Shown: positions 18,303 to 27,970, counted from the stretch's first letter. The stretch is DNA of 64,000 nt from an uncultured Haliea sp. (GCA_947258585.1 CAMYIZ010000057.1:93062-157061), one strand, 5' to 3'. Notes: generated from the letters alone by a model not told the origin. Translations and numbers: made by a program.

Positions 18303-18540
18303 GATCATTTCCTTTACCAGGATATTTGCAGGGTTCAACAGGCGAGGCTCGCTCTAGCCGTGAAAGCCGACGAAATCTTCGTTCAGCACACCGGCCAGCA
18401 AGGGGCTGCCGGCCGCGCGCAAAGGCAGCGTCGATCGCCTGACTGGATAAACATACGGTTACTGTACCCCATTGGGTCGCACCGGCCCACCTTGAGCACA
18501 CCCGGCATCACTGGCAGCGCGTCGCCGTGCGGGTAATCGG

Positions 18541-18595
18541 GCTCCGGGGTAGCGCCAGCCTGGTTCTTTTGTTCGAGCTGGCTGGCGCCCGGAGC
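18541..18595 (-). terminator. Long stem-loop directly downstream of the flavoprotein gene
   Basis: Left arm 18541-18560 and right arm 18580-18595 pair through GGCTGGCGC and CCGGAGC, with a four-base bulge and a 19-base loop. It begins two bases after the stop codon of the minus-strand flavoprotein. There is no T-run, so it may be a 3'-end stabiliser or a weak terminator rather than a classical intrinsic terminator. The rest of 18303-18540 shows nothing I can support. Confidence 0.4.
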
Positions 18596-18596
18596 G

Positions 18597-20309
18597 CTAC
18601 CGGTCCCGGTAGCCGGTGATCGCCTTCGCCGCCTGGTAGGCGAAGGTCATGGCCGGCCCCAGGGTCGAGCCCGGGCCCGGATAGCAGGGCAGCGTCGGGG
18701 CGCTGCAGTTGCCGATGGCGTAGAGGCCCGGGATTACCGAACCGTCCTCCCGCAGGACCTGGGCATCGGCGTTGCAGACCATGCCTCCCTGGGTACCGAA
18801 ATCACCCGGATCAACCTTCATCGCGTAGTAAGGTGGCTGGTCGATGGGGGCGAGGCAGGGGTTGGGAGTGACCCGGGGATCGCCGTAATAGCGGTCGTAG
18901 GCGGAATCCCCGCGCTGGCAATCCAGGTCCACACCGGTGCGGGCGTACTCATTCATCTTGGCCACGGTATCGGCAAGTCCGGCGGGATCGACACCGATCT
19001 TGCGGGCCAGCTCGGGAATGGTGTCCGCCTTGGCGAAGAAACCCTCGTCCTCGTAGCGCTTCGGCAGTGCCCAGTCGGGACGGAAGGTGCTGTTGTACAG
19101 GGGCCCCACGAAGTAGCGGGCACGGAAATTGGCGTCGAATATCTGCCAGCTCGGGTTGCAGGGGTTGTCCTCGCTGTGTTTTTCGAAGGTCTCCTGCTGG
19201 AAGGCCATGTAGTTCTGGGATTCGTTGCTGAAACGCTGCCCCGCCGGATTGACCACAATGGAACCCGGGTAGGACTTCTCCATGATGCTGAGGCGCGGGA
19301 TCTCCTCCCCCGGCACGGAAATCGTGTTGCACCACCAGGCTTCGTTGAGCCGGTGCATCTTCGCCCCCAGACGCAAGCCTTCGACAATGGCATCACCGGT
19401 ATTGTCCCGGGTGCCGGCGCTCCAGCGGTGGTCGGTGGGCTGGGGCAGGTACTGCTCGCGCATAACCTGGTTGTGTTCAAACCCGCCCGCAGCCAGCACC
19501 ACGCCCTTGCGGGCCTGGATACGCAGGGTTTCGCCGTTGCGCGTGACCTCGATTCCCAGCACGGCGCCGTCCTCGTCGACGACCCGGGTCATCGCGGTGT
19601 TCAGCCACAGGGGAATATCCCGGTCCTGCATTGACGCGCGCAGGCGAGCCACGCCGGCACAGCCCGTGGCCAGACGCCGGTGGTACTTGTCCTTCAGACG
19701 CCAGGGAATATCGGCGACATAGGCTGCAACCAGCTTGACCGCGGTTTTCCACCAGCCCGGCTGCTGGCCGATGAGCAGGGCCGCCTCCACCTGGGTAAAG
19801 CCGATCAGGCCCCCCAGGTGCATCATCGGATGGGTCCGCCGCAGGCGCCGCCACTCCTCCCCCAACTCGCTCGCGGGGAAAGTCTCCGGCTCCATGGAGC
19901 GGTGGCCGACCATGGCGCCGTCGAGGTTGGTGTAGTAGTCCGGGTAGTGGGCCAGGGTCTCGTAGCGAACGCGGGTACGTTCGTGGAGGAAGTCCACCAT
20001 CTTCGGCCCGTTCTCGAGGAAGGCCTCCAGCTGGTACTCGGGCACCTCCTCTTCGGTAATCAACTGGCGCAGATAGGTTCGCGCCTTGTCGATCGAGTCC
20101 TCGGCGCCGGCCGCACGGGCGTAGCGATTGCAGGGAATCCAGACCCCGCCACCCGAGATGGAGCTGGTGCCGCCATAGAGGCCGGATTTCTCCACCACCA
20201 GCACATCGCGGCTGCCCATTTCATAGCTGCACAGCGCCGCGGTCAGCCCGCCGTTGCCGGACCCGACCACCACCACGTCAAAACTGTAATCCCACTGCTG
20301 CGCGCTCAT
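18597..20309 (-). CDS. 3-ketosteroid-delta1-dehydrogenase-like FAD flavoprotein
   Basis: A 570-residue flavoprotein of the succinate dehydrogenase/fumarate reductase flavoprotein superfamily. FAD-binding GSGNGG is at residues 16-21, with VVEKSGLYGGTSSISGGG after it. The features that point to the KstD group are YPDYY (122-126), PPYYAMKVDPGDFGTQGG (from 492) and the C-terminal CYPGPGSTLGPAMTFAYQAA. KstD introduces a C1-C2 double bond in ring A of 3-ketosteroids. Other members of the same group act on related ketones, so the exact substrate is unproven. No ksh or other sterol genes are adjacent. Confidence 0.87.
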   Translation of the reverse strand: MSAQQWDYSFDVVVVGSGNGGLTAALCSYEMGSRDVLVVEKSGLYGGTSSISGGGVWIPCNRYARAAGAEDSIDKARTYLRQLITEEEVPEYQLEAFLENGPKMVDFLHERTRVRYETLAHYPDYYTNLDGAMVGHRSMEPETFPASELGEEWRRLRRTHPMMHLGGLIGFTQVEAALLIGQQPGWWKTAVKLVAAYVADIPWRLKDKYHRRLATGCAGVARLRASMQDRDIPLWLNTAMTRVVDEDGAVLGIEVTRNGETLRIQARKGVVLAAGGFEHNQVMREQYLPQPTDHRWSAGTRDNTGDAIVEGLRLGAKMHRLNEAWWCNTISVPGEEIPRLSIMEKSYPGSIVVNPAGQRFSNESQNYMAFQQETFEKHSEDNPCNPSWQIFDANFRARYFVGPLYNSTFRPDWALPKRYEDEGFFAKADTIPELARKIGVDPAGLADTVAKMNEYARTGVDLDCQRGDSAYDRYYGDPRVTPNPCLAPIDQPPYYAMKVDPGDFGTQGGMVCNADAQVLREDGSVIPGLYAIGNCSAPTLPCYPGPGSTLGPAMTFAYQAAKAITGYRDR

Positions 20310-20511
20310 GTGCTACCTCATTGCGTCAAGGGGCCAATGGTAGCCCACCCCGGAGCCATTTCCCCACGCCGCCACCGTGTAACCCGGAACAGGTTCAAAA
20401 AATTGGTCGGGAGCGGTACACATATCGTATAGTCTCCGGGGGCGGCCGGACACCTTGCCAGTGCACAGTCCGCCACGCCACAGGATCAAACCTCAGCAAG
20501 GAGACTCACCC

Positions 20512-20991
20512 ATGCCCAACCTGCTGCGCAAGCGCGCCGCCCTACTCGCCGCGGCCGCCGCCCTGGCGATCTCGCCCCTGGCCCTGTCCCATCTGGATGA
20601 GAATGAATTCCACCAGTCCTACCGCCAGTCCTATTTCGCCCTGCTCGGCGCCAACTTTGGCCCCATCGGCGCCATGGTGAAGGGGGAGATGCCCTGGAAC
20701 CAGGAGCAGTTGCAGGGTTTCGCTGACGATTTCGCCGCCGTGTCCACCCTGAACGTCCTCCGCGGTTTCCCCGAGGGTTCGGAAAAGGGCACCACCCGGG
20801 CCAAGCCGGATATCTGGAATAACCAGGAAGACTTTGCCAGCAAGCTGGACGATATGACAGCGGCCGTCGCCACCCTGCAGACCACCGTTGCCGGTGGGGA
20901 CCGCGGCGCGATCGCCCAGCAGGTCGGCGCAGTCGGCCAGGCCTGCAAGGCCTGTCACGACGAGTACAAGTCGAAAGATTACCTCTACTGA
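20512..20991 (+). CDS. Cytochrome c' (class II c-type cytochrome)
   Basis: The ATG at 20512 has AAGGAG upstream. Residues 1-25 are a signal peptide (basic start, Ala-rich core, cut near ALS-H). The mature four-helix protein ends with the haem site CKACH (CxxCH), followed closely by the C-terminus, as in cytochromes c'. These periplasmic proteins bind NO or pass electrons. The gene converges on a cytochrome b561 gene 34 bases away, a frequent partner of cytochrome c', so electron exchange between the two is plausible (inference). Confidence 0.92.
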   Translation: MPNLLRKRAALLAAAAALAISPLALSHLDENEFHQSYRQSYFALLGANFGPIGAMVKGEMPWNQEQLQGFADDFAAVSTLNVLRGFPEGSEKGTTRAKPDIWNNQEDFASKLDDMTAAVATLQTTVAGGDRGAIAQQVGAVGQACKACHDEYKSKDYLY

Positions 20992-21025
20992 GTGTGCATG
21001 CGGGCAGTGCCGGTGACGGCCTGCC

Positions 21026-21709
21026 CTACCACATCCGCGGTGGCGGTGGCGCCTGCTGCAACAGCCACCAGCCCAGCCCGACCACCGCCGCCAGCAGCAG
21101 CAGCGCCAGCCACCAGGGCGCCGGCGCACCGGTCCCCGACTTGCCCTCCGCCCTGCCCCTGAGCATGGCCTGCACCAGCTTCTCCCGGCGCCGGAACTGG
21201 TGCCAGGCCACCGCCAGCAGATGCAGCGCGATCATCGCCAGCAGGGCGTTGAAGGCCCACTCGTGTACCACACCGAGAAAGTCCCGGGTCTCGCTGCTGA
21301 CGGCGTAGTAAAACGGGCCGTTGAACAGGATCCGGTCGCTGTTGAAGAGCCCGCTGCCCGCCTGCACCAGCAGCAGGGTCAGCAGCACCACCACCGACCA
21401 GCCGCCCAGCGGGTTGTGTCCCGGGCCCGATGCCACCCGACCGCGGACATAGCCGAGTACGGTGTCGGGCCCCTTCAGGAAATCGCGAAACCGGGACTGC
21501 GGGCTGCCGACGAATCCCCAGCAGATACGGAACACCACCAGCACGATGACCGTATAGCCGAGCCACTGGTGGCGCTCCATCTGGCCCTCCTCCGCAGTCC
21601 ACCAGGCCAGCGGGATCAACACCACCAGGGACCAGTGGAACAATCGGGTGGGCCAGTCCCAGAGGGGCTGGGATGCTGGCCGTGACAACGGGTCGGTATC
21701 TTCCGGCAT
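21026..21709 (-). CDS. Cytochrome b561-type di-haem membrane protein
   Basis: A 227-residue membrane protein with at least four core helices and a fifth C-terminal helix. Conserved histidines lie in the helices: WPTRLFHWSLV, ERHQWLGY, VHEWAFN and ALHLLAVAWHQF, the pattern of bacterial cytochrome b561/hydrogenase b-type subunits. It would bind two b haems and shuttle electrons between quinol and a periplasmic acceptor. The convergent cytochrome c' gene is the obvious candidate partner. Confidence 0.9.
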   Translation of the reverse strand: MPEDTDPLSRPASQPLWDWPTRLFHWSLVVLIPLAWWTAEEGQMERHQWLGYTVIVLVVFRICWGFVGSPQSRFRDFLKGPDTVLGYVRGRVASGPGHNPLGGWSVVVLLTLLLVQAGSGLFNSDRILFNGPFYYAVSSETRDFLGVVHEWAFNALLAMIALHLLAVAWHQFRRREKLVQAMLRGRAEGKSGTGAPAPWWLALLLLAAVVGLGWWLLQQAPPPPRMW

Positions 21710-21732
21710 TGGGCTCTATCTCAATGGTGGTA

Positions 21733-22482
21733 TCAGGGACCGATCAGGCAGGGAAACTCGGGCGCCACTTCCTCGTGCTCATAGTGCCAGCACCCGTCTC
21801 GCAGCGTGGCCCGGTGGCGGGCTCCGGGCACTGAACCGTCGCCGCTGGCGTAGCCTGCATCGCCGCGAAACATCACGAACACCGTACCATCACCGTGGCA
21901 GAAACGCGGCAGCACCTCGGGCGCTGGCCGCTCCCGCTCCCGTGCCAGCAACTCAGCGACGGTCTGGTAGTGGGCAACGTGGCACAGGGTGACAAAGGTA
22001 GGGGGCAGCACACCCAGTGATCCCGCCTTGTGCTCCGCAACCGCGGTCGCCACGTTCACCCAGCGCGCATCGTGGATCTCGCTGCCGTCGATCACCACCT
22101 CGGTGCCGCTGTCCACGGGTGCCGCATAGATCCAGGTGGAGAAGCGCTTGGGCTCATCAACCGGCGTGGTCCAGTGGCTGATCAGCACCATGGCGTCGGG
22201 GTCGGGTTTCAACCCCGCCTCCTCGCCCGCCTCGCGGGCCGCGGCCAGACGGGTGGCGCGCAGTTCGTCGCCCTCGGCCAGCTCCCAGTCCCCGGGCTCC
22301 AGGGCGCCGCCGGGAAAAACCCAGTAGCCCCCGGCAAACAGCAGTGCCTTGTTGCGTCGCAGCAGCAGGGTCTCCAGCCCCTCGGGGGAGTCGCGCAACA
22401 GCACCACGGTGCTGGCGGGACGGGCTTCGACCTTGCCGGAGGGCTGGTCGTCCCGGCGCGGGAAAAAAGTTTTGCGATTCAC
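21733..22482 (-). CDS. Nudix hydrolase (NUDT19-like)
   Basis: A 249-residue Nudix protein. The Nudix box is complete: GALEPGD followed by REAGEEAGL, which supplies the metal-binding glutamates. The length and the long C-terminal extension resemble the NUDT19/CoA-pyrophosphatase-like group, so CoA or acyl-CoA could be a substrate (inference). The GTG start at 22482 overlaps the stop of the upstream M20 peptidase by four bases (GTGA), so translation is coupled. Confidence 0.88.
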   Translation of the reverse strand: MNRKTFFPRRDDQPSGKVEARPASTVVLLRDSPEGLETLLLRRNKALLFAGGYWVFPGGALEPGDWELAEGDELRATRLAAAREAGEEAGLKPDPDAMVLISHWTTPVDEPKRFSTWIYAAPVDSGTEVVIDGSEIHDARWVNVATAVAEHKAGSLGVLPPTFVTLCHVAHYQTVAELLARERERPAPEVLPRFCHGDGTVFVMFRGDAGYASGDGSVPGARHRATLRDGCWHYEHEEVAPEFPCLIGP

Positions 22483-23819
22483 GGTGCAGGAGCCCGCAGC
22501 AATTCTTGCAGGGCCACTACGGTCGCCTCAACCCCGAGGGTGACGGCGGGCTCAGCCACCACCCGGAACAGCGGGGAGTGGTGCGAGGGCACCGGTGCCC
22601 CCCCGGCCTCGGCCCGGGCAAAATCCTCAGCGGGGGTGCCACCCACCGCGAAATAGGTGCTGGGGATGTAGGGGTCGGTGGTAAAGAAGCCGAAGTCCTC
22701 TGCACCCATGCCCTTGCGCTTGCCCTCCTTGAAGATCTGCTCGCCAAAGTGGGCGCTCCAGACACCCCGTAACTGCCGGGTCAGCGGCGCATCGTTGACG
22801 GTGGGCGGCACTGACTCACGCTCGGAGACAATCACTTCCGGCAGTTTGTCTTCCGGCAACCCCGCCACCCGTCCCATGTTCTCCGCCACCCGGCGGATCC
22901 CGGCCAGCAGCAGTTCGCGGTTCTCCAGGTCGTCGTTGCGCACGGTGAGCTGCAGGTGGGCGCGGTCGGATATGATGTTGTGCTTGCTGCCGGCGTGAAA
23001 GGCCCCGACGGTAATCACGCCGGCATCCCGGGGTGCGAGTTCCCGCGACACCACGGTCTGCAGGGCCAGCACGATCTGGCTGCCCAGCACCACCGGGTCA
23101 ACCCCTTCGTGAGGACTGGCACCGTGGGCCCCGATCCCGTGAACGATGATGTCTACCGTATCGGCGCCGGAATACGGGGACTCCTCGGTCACCGCGAGCT
23201 GGCCGGCGGGCAGCTGCGCCGACACATGGAAAGCCAGGGCGTAGTCGGGCTGGCCGAAACGTTGCCACAGATTGTCCTCCATCATCGTCCGCGCTCCGAC
23301 AATTCGCTCTTCCGCCGGCTGGCCGACCAGCATCAGGGTCCCGGACCACTGCGCCCGCTGCGCCGCCATCAGCCGCGCCGTGCCCACCAGGCTGGTGATA
23401 TGGACATCGTGGCCGCAGGCGTGCATGACGAAGACCTTCTCCCCCGACGGGTCCACCTGCTGCGCCCTGGAGGCGTAGGGTAATCCCGACTTTTCCTCCA
23501 GCGGCAGTCCATCCATGTCCGCGCGCATCATCACCAGCGGCCCTGGGCCGTTGCGCAGCAGTGCCACTACCCCGGTGCCTCCAACCCCTTCGGTGACCTC
23601 GAATCCCGCGTCGCGCAGCTCAGCGGCCAGGCGCGCAGCGGTCTTGTGCTCCATGCCGGACAATTCCGGATTCCGGTGGAAGTGGGTGAAGAGCGCGCCG
23701 AGATGGCGCTGGTAGTCAGCGGCCACCAGACTGGCGAGTTCGCCGGCCCTTGCGGGAACGGCAAGCGAGACGAGGGCCAGCAGCAGTGAAATGGCGGCCA
23801 ACGGGGAGCGATAACGCAT
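22479..23819 (-). CDS. Secreted M20 family metallopeptidase / N-acyl amino acid amidohydrolase
   Basis: A 446-residue zinc amidohydrolase with a clear signal peptide (cut after VPARA, about residue 25). M20D signatures are visible: RADMDGLPLEE, HACGHDVHITSLVG (metal ligands) and VGQPAEERIVGARTM with the catalytic Glu pair. C-terminal GMGAEDFGFF carries another ligand region. It should cleave N-acyl or peptide bonds in the periplasm, like hippurate or indoleacetyl-amino acid hydrolases. It is coupled to the Nudix gene. Confidence 0.92.
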   Translation of the reverse strand: MRYRSPLAAISLLLALVSLAVPARAGELASLVAADYQRHLGALFTHFHRNPELSGMEHKTAARLAAELRDAGFEVTEGVGGTGVVALLRNGPGPLVMMRADMDGLPLEEKSGLPYASRAQQVDPSGEKVFVMHACGHDVHITSLVGTARLMAAQRAQWSGTLMLVGQPAEERIVGARTMMEDNLWQRFGQPDYALAFHVSAQLPAGQLAVTEESPYSGADTVDIIVHGIGAHGASPHEGVDPVVLGSQIVLALQTVVSRELAPRDAGVITVGAFHAGSKHNIISDRAHLQLTVRNDDLENRELLLAGIRRVAENMGRVAGLPEDKLPEVIVSERESVPPTVNDAPLTRQLRGVWSAHFGEQIFKEGKRKGMGAEDFGFFTTDPYIPSTYFAVGGTPAEDFARAEAGGAPVPSHHSPLFRVVAEPAVTLGVEATVVALQELLRAPAP

Positions 23820-23880
23820 GGGGACATCCAGTCAGTGGGTCAGCCGGATAGGCTACCCAGCGCTGGCGCGGATGGCAACC

Positions 23881-24282
23881 TCAGCGCTGGCCCACCATGG
23901 ACAGATCATAGCCCAGGCCGCGCGCCCGCTGCAGGGCTGCGGGCAATTCCTCCGCAGAGCGGGTCGCGAGCCATAGATTGATGGACCGGGTGCCACTGCG
24001 GCAGAACGCGAGCACGGGCCCCTCGGCGCTGTCGAACGCGCCTGCGAGCTGCCTGAGGTCCGGGCCCGGGAAGTTCATGCCGGTCACCGGGTAATAGATA
24101 TAGGTCAGGCCGTGTTGCTCGGCCGCGGCGGCAAATTCGGCCGAGGATGGCTGCCCTGGCGCCTCGCCATCGGGCCGGTTGTTGATTACCACCCTGTACC
24201 CGGCCGCAGCCAGATCCGCCAGGTCGGCGGGGGATATCTGCTCCGAGACGGCGATTTCAGGGGTGATCTTGACGATGTTCAA
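23881..24282 (-). CDS. Protein tyrosine phosphatase-like / TIGR01244 sulfur transferase family
   Basis: A 133-residue protein with a dual-specificity-phosphatase-like fold and the P-loop FCRSGTRS (Cx5R), the active site for phosphate or sulfane sulfur handling. N-terminal MNIVKITPEIAVSEQISPADL matches the small family often found fused or adjacent to beta-lactamase-like persulfide dioxygenases (BLH). The start is TTG at 24282 with AGGA seven bases upstream; a longer reading from 24330 adds an unlikely leader. No partner hydrolase is nearby. Confidence 0.82.
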   Translation of the reverse strand: MNIVKITPEIAVSEQISPADLADLAAAGYRVVINNRPDGEAPGQPSSAEFAAAAEQHGLTYIYYPVTGMNFPGPDLRQLAGAFDSAEGPVLAFCRSGTRSINLWLATRSAEELPAALQRARGLGYDLSMVGQR

Positions 24283-24344
24283 TGGCAATTCCTCGTTTGG
24301 CTTGTTGCTTGAATGACCCCCTGCGGGCAAAAACGTTCCGGCCG

Positions 24345-25028
24345 CTAGGCGCCGCGCACGCGGTCAAGACTGTCCCGGAGCAGGCCCGCCCAGCGCCGCA
24401 GTATGCGCTCAAACTCGGCGCGGTTGGTCACGCTGCTGGTCCACTGCAACTGGCTGTGCTCGACACCGCGACGGCGGTCCACTACCCGCCCCTGGACCTC
24501 GCCGGTCAGCGCGTCCACCAGCTCCAGGTTTAACGTCATCTCACCGGCCGACGTGGTGTAGGCCCTGGTGCGCACCGCACTCTGGACGTCCGGGGCGTGG
24601 ATATCCAGATTGACGATGGACGGCCGCAGCAACAGTATCTCCTCGCCGTTGGGCGCTTCCTCCACCAGATCATAGGCCGGCTCGCGTTGCAACGCCGCGC
24701 GGAAATACTCGTTGCAGGCCGCGGCAATCCGCCGCCGGATACGATCGGCATCCTCCTGTTGAATGCGGTTGGCCACGCTCCTGCTATCCCGCTGCTGGTC
24801 GCGCAACCAGTTCTTGCGGAAGGCCACCTCACAGCCCGCCAGGGACAGGTGGCGGTAGTGAGTCAGGTCGGCCCCGGGGCGCAGGTAGACTTCGGCAAAT
24901 TTGTGCCCGGACACCCGCTCCAGGCCGTCGTGGGTCAACGCGGGCTGATTCGGGGAACCGGTACCGGCGCAGGCAGAAAGGGCAAGTCCGACGGAAACTA
25001 CCAGGCCGGCAAACAGAGTACGGATCAT
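24345..25028 (-). CDS. DUF3313-like lipoprotein
   Basis: A 227-residue lipoprotein. The signal peptide ends in L-S-A-C (Cys20), and GGAGG precedes the ATG at 25028. The body has the DUF3313 layout (YRHLSLAGCEVAF, then a C-terminal half describing LELVDALTGEV and DRRRGVEH). The function is unknown; such proteins are thought to sit in the envelope. No coupling to neighbours beyond same-strand order. Confidence 0.82.
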   Translation of the reverse strand: MIRTLFAGLVVSVGLALSACAGTGSPNQPALTHDGLERVSGHKFAEVYLRPGADLTHYRHLSLAGCEVAFRKNWLRDQQRDSRSVANRIQQEDADRIRRRIAAACNEYFRAALQREPAYDLVEEAPNGEEILLLRPSIVNLDIHAPDVQSAVRTRAYTTSAGEMTLNLELVDALTGEVQGRVVDRRRGVEHSQLQWTSSVTNRAEFERILRRWAGLLRDSLDRVRGA

Positions 25029-25119
25029 GGCGACACCTCCAGAGAGTAGCCTTCAACAGAAGCACTATAGGCAAACCCCAGCCGCAACACCACCGCCGGG
25101 AAGGGGGCGGCGAGCAGGC

Positions 25120-26223
25120 TCAGCGCAGCAGGTCGAATTCGGCACCCAGCATGGCGATGATTTCCTGCCGGGGATCCTCCGGGAGCGCGAGGGGCTGGCC
25201 GATAATCTTCTCCGCGATACCGACATAGGTGGCGGAGACTTCCATCAGCACCGACGCCGGCAATTCATTGTCCCTGGCGAGGGCGACGCGCTCCGGCATC
25301 CGGTCCTTGTTCAGCAGGATGTCGGGGTCCGGGAAGTAATTCAGCAGCAGTTGCCGGAAGCTCTCCTTGGAGTTCTCCACGACGCGCCCGTCACGCCAGG
25401 CCGGGCCGTCCCAGATCCGCGAGGAGTCCGGCGTCCCCACTTCGTCCATGTAGATCAGCTGCTCGTCGCCGGCGGCATCGCGGGCGTAGCCGAACTCGAA
25501 TTTGGTGTCGACGAAGACCTGGTCGAGCCGGGCCAGTTCGCCGCTGATGACTTCGAAGCCCTCACGCAGCAGGGTTTCGTAGCGATCCACATCCGCGGCG
25601 GAGCGGAACTGGAAAGCAGCGTAATTGTTGCGGAGATCGTCGCGGGACACATTGACGTCATCCTGGGCCGGAACCCCGGGGATACCCTGCAGAATCCCCT
25701 TGGTGGAGGGCGTTATCAGCAGCGCTGGCAGCTTCTGGTCCTTGCGCAGTCCGTCGGGAAGGCGAATACCACAGAATTCGCGCTCGCCGCGGGCGTAGGC
25801 CCGCCACATGGAGCCGGTGATGTATTGCCGCGCAATCGCCTCGATCATGACCGGGCGGGCTTTCTGCACGATCCAGACCAGGGGGTGCGGAACCTCCAGG
25901 ATGTGGCTGGCCGCCAGCCCCTGCTCGCGGAACCGCCGAAACCAGTGGTTGGAAATCGCGTTGAGTGCCGCACCCTTGCCGGGAACACCCGCCAGGCCGC
26001 CCTCGCCGCGCCAAATGCACTCAAAGGCGGAGATGCGGTCACTGATCACCATGATCGCCAGTGTTGCATCGGCGGCCACCGGGTAGCCACGCTCACTGAT
26101 CAGGCGGGCACTGTCGACCGCGTCCAGCCAGTAAACGGATCTCACCTTGCCCGAGTGAACCGGGGCGCCGGTGCGGATTGGCAGGTCGTCGTTGACCGCC
26201 AACACCTTGTTTTCACTACTCAT
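25120..26223 (-). CDS. purC: Phosphoribosylaminoimidazole-succinocarboxamide synthase
   Basis: SAICAR synthetase of purine synthesis, which joins CAIR and aspartate with ATP. The 367 residues correspond to the longer bacterial form. Recognisable parts are [11 protein letters not shown] (nucleotide-binding strand), [10 protein letters not shown], the [12 protein letters not shown] segment and DTKFEFGY. The start at 26223 follows GGAACCCGG. It is divergent from the phospholipase gene. Confidence 0.95.
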   Translation of the reverse strand: MSSENKVLAVNDDLPIRTGAPVHSGKVRSVYWLDAVDSARLISERGYPVAADATLAIMVISDRISAFECIWRGEGGLAGVPGKGAALNAISNHWFRRFREQGLAASHILEVPHPLVWIVQKARPVMIEAIARQYITGSMWRAYARGEREFCGIRLPDGLRKDQKLPALLITPSTKGILQGIPGVPAQDDVNVSRDDLRNNYAAFQFRSAADVDRYETLLREGFEVISGELARLDQVFVDTKFEFGYARDAAGDEQLIYMDEVGTPDSSRIWDGPAWRDGRVVENSKESFRQLLLNYFPDPDILLNKDRMPERVALARDNELPASVLMEVSATYVGIAEKIIGQPLALPEDPRQEIIAMLGAEFDLLR

Positions 26224-26399
26224 TCCGGGTTCCTGTCATGTGCCCAAAGGGCGGACAACCGGGCGCGGGAGCGGGCGGAACCTGCGCCGGGAGGGGGCCG
26301 ATTCTAGCAGAGTGCAGCGCCACGAGGCACCCACGCATGCCCCCGGGCCTCCGCTGAAGCGCTATCCCCGAAGTACCGGCTCCGTTAAACTGTCTCGCC

Positions 26400-27440
26400 A
26401 TGCCCTTGCCAGACACAGCCCGCCCCATGAACTCACGATTGTTAGCCCAGGTCCTGCTGTGGACAGCCCTGGGGACCATGTTCCCGGCGCAGGCCGACAC
26501 CCTGGCGACCTGCGCCGCCGTGGCGGACAAGCTGCAGCGCCTTGCCTGCTACGACCGTCTGGCGGCGGGCGCCGCGGAACCCACCGACATTATAGAAACC
26601 ACTGGCGTGGAGCCGGAAGAGCCCGCCAGCGGGCCGGTGGACCTGGTCAACGAGGAACTGTTGCTGGGCCAGCGGTTGGCAGAGGAGACCACACTGTCCA
26701 GCAACGCCTGGGTCATCAGTCCCCACCAACGCAATTACCTGCTGCCGGTCACCTACAATGACAACCTCAACCAGGACGCCTGGGCCGCGCTGGAACCGGA
26801 CGACCCCATGCAGCGCATAGAGGCGAAGTTCCAGCTCAGCCTGAAAACCATCGCCTGGGCGGATATCCTTGGGGCGGGCAGCAACCTCTGGGTTGCCTAC
26901 ACCCAGCGCAACTGGTGGCAACTGTACAACGACTCCTCACCGTTCCGGGAAACGAACTACCAACCCGAGGTTTTCCTCACCTTCGCCAATGACTGGCGCT
27001 TCTGGGGCTTCACCAATACCGTGGTCGGCACGGGTTTCAAGCATGAATCCAATGGCAAGGGCGGCGATCTTTCCCGGAGCTGGAACCGGGCCATGGTCAT
27101 GGCCGCTTTCGAGCGACGGCGCATGGCCCTCAACCTGCGCGCCTGGTACCGGTTGCCCGAGAGCAGCGGCGACGATGACAACCCGGATATCGAGCGTTAC
27201 CTGGGCTACGGTGATATCACCGGTATCTGGAAGTGGCAGCAACACGAATTCGCGGTGAAGCTGCGCAATAACCTGCGCAGCGAGAATCGCGGTGCGCTGG
27301 AGCTGGAGTGGACCTTTCCCATTAACCGCCGCTTCAAAGGCTATGTCCAATATTTCAACGGCTACGGCGAGAGCCTGATCGACTACGACCAGAGCAACAG
27401 CCGCATCGGCTTTGGCGTGTCGATGACCGATCTGCTCTAG
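26400..27440 (+). CDS. pldA: Outer-membrane phospholipase A
   Basis: A 346-residue beta-barrel enzyme that hydrolyses acyl chains of phospholipids in the outer leaflet. The catalytic set has exactly the OMPLA spacing: His215, Ser217 and Asn229 in HESNG...SRSWNR (His, +2, +14). A signal peptide lies at the N-terminus (cut after PAQA, about residue 32). The start at 26427 is equally possible; neither has a clear ribosome-binding site. An 80-residue linker precedes the barrel. Activity would depend on dimerisation and Ca2+, as in the family. Confidence 0.92.
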   Translation: MPLPDTARPMNSRLLAQVLLWTALGTMFPAQADTLATCAAVADKLQRLACYDRLAAGAAEPTDIIETTGVEPEEPASGPVDLVNEELLLGQRLAEETTLSSNAWVISPHQRNYLLPVTYNDNLNQDAWAALEPDDPMQRIEAKFQLSLKTIAWADILGAGSNLWVAYTQRNWWQLYNDSSPFRETNYQPEVFLTFANDWRFWGFTNTVVGTGFKHESNGKGGDLSRSWNRAMVMAAFERRRMALNLRAWYRLPESSGDDDNPDIERYLGYGDITGIWKWQQHEFAVKLRNNLRSENRGALELEWTFPINRRFKGYVQYFNGYGESLIDYDQSNSRIGFGVSMTDLL

Positions 27441-27541
27441 GCACGACCGACCCCTCCGGTTCAGGCATTCACCCCGGCGGGGAGGAAATCGGGGCCAAAG
27501 ACGGTTAAACTATCGCCCCCGAACCAACCACCAGCGCTCTC

Positions 27542-27970
27542 ATGACTACAGCAAACACGCCTTTTGAGATTCTCGGCGAAGATGGCATTCGCCAACTCTG
27601 CAGTGAATTCTACCGCATCATGGACAGTCGGCCGGAAGTGCGCGAGCTGCGCGCCATGCACGCCGAGGACCTGGGGCCGGTGACGGAAAAGCTGGCCGAG
27701 TACCTTACCGGCTGGATGGGCGGCCCGCCCCGCTACGCAGAGAAATACGGCACCGTCTGCCTGACCGACGCCCATGCGGCCTACCACATCGGCCCCGAGG
27801 AGCGGGACCAGTGGCTGTGGTGCATGGAGCAGGCGCTGGCGGAAAGTGAGGCGCCGGAGGAGCTGCGGGAGATGTTGCGTATTCCCCTGCAGCGGATTGC
27901 CGACGCGGTGCGCAACCGCGACCAACCCAGTGCTACCAAGAGGGATCCGAATGTCATTGCCGCAGGTTAA
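27542..27970 (+). CDS. Group II truncated haemoglobin
   Basis: A 142-residue globin of the TrHbII type. Features: FYRIMD...ELRAMHAEDL, LTGWMGGPPRYAEKYG, AHAAYHIG (proximal-His region) and ERDQWLWCMEQAL with the group II Trp. These proteins bind O2 or NO and often handle redox or iron chemistry. Its last 20 bases overlap the start of a TonB-dependent receptor, so the two are translated together, which suggests a haem or iron link (inference). Confidence 0.92.
   Translation: MTTANTPFEILGEDGIRQLCSEFYRIMDSRPEVRELRAMHAEDLGPVTEKLAEYLTGWMGGPPRYAEKYGTVCLTDAHAAYHIGPEERDQWLWCMEQALAESEAPEELREMLRIPLQRIADAVRNRDQPSATKRDPNVIAAG

Noticed and set aside
20403..20433. TTGGTC and TATAGT before the cytochrome c' gene as a sigma-70 promoter
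   Set aside because: The spacer is 19 bases and the -35 is weak; suggestive only.
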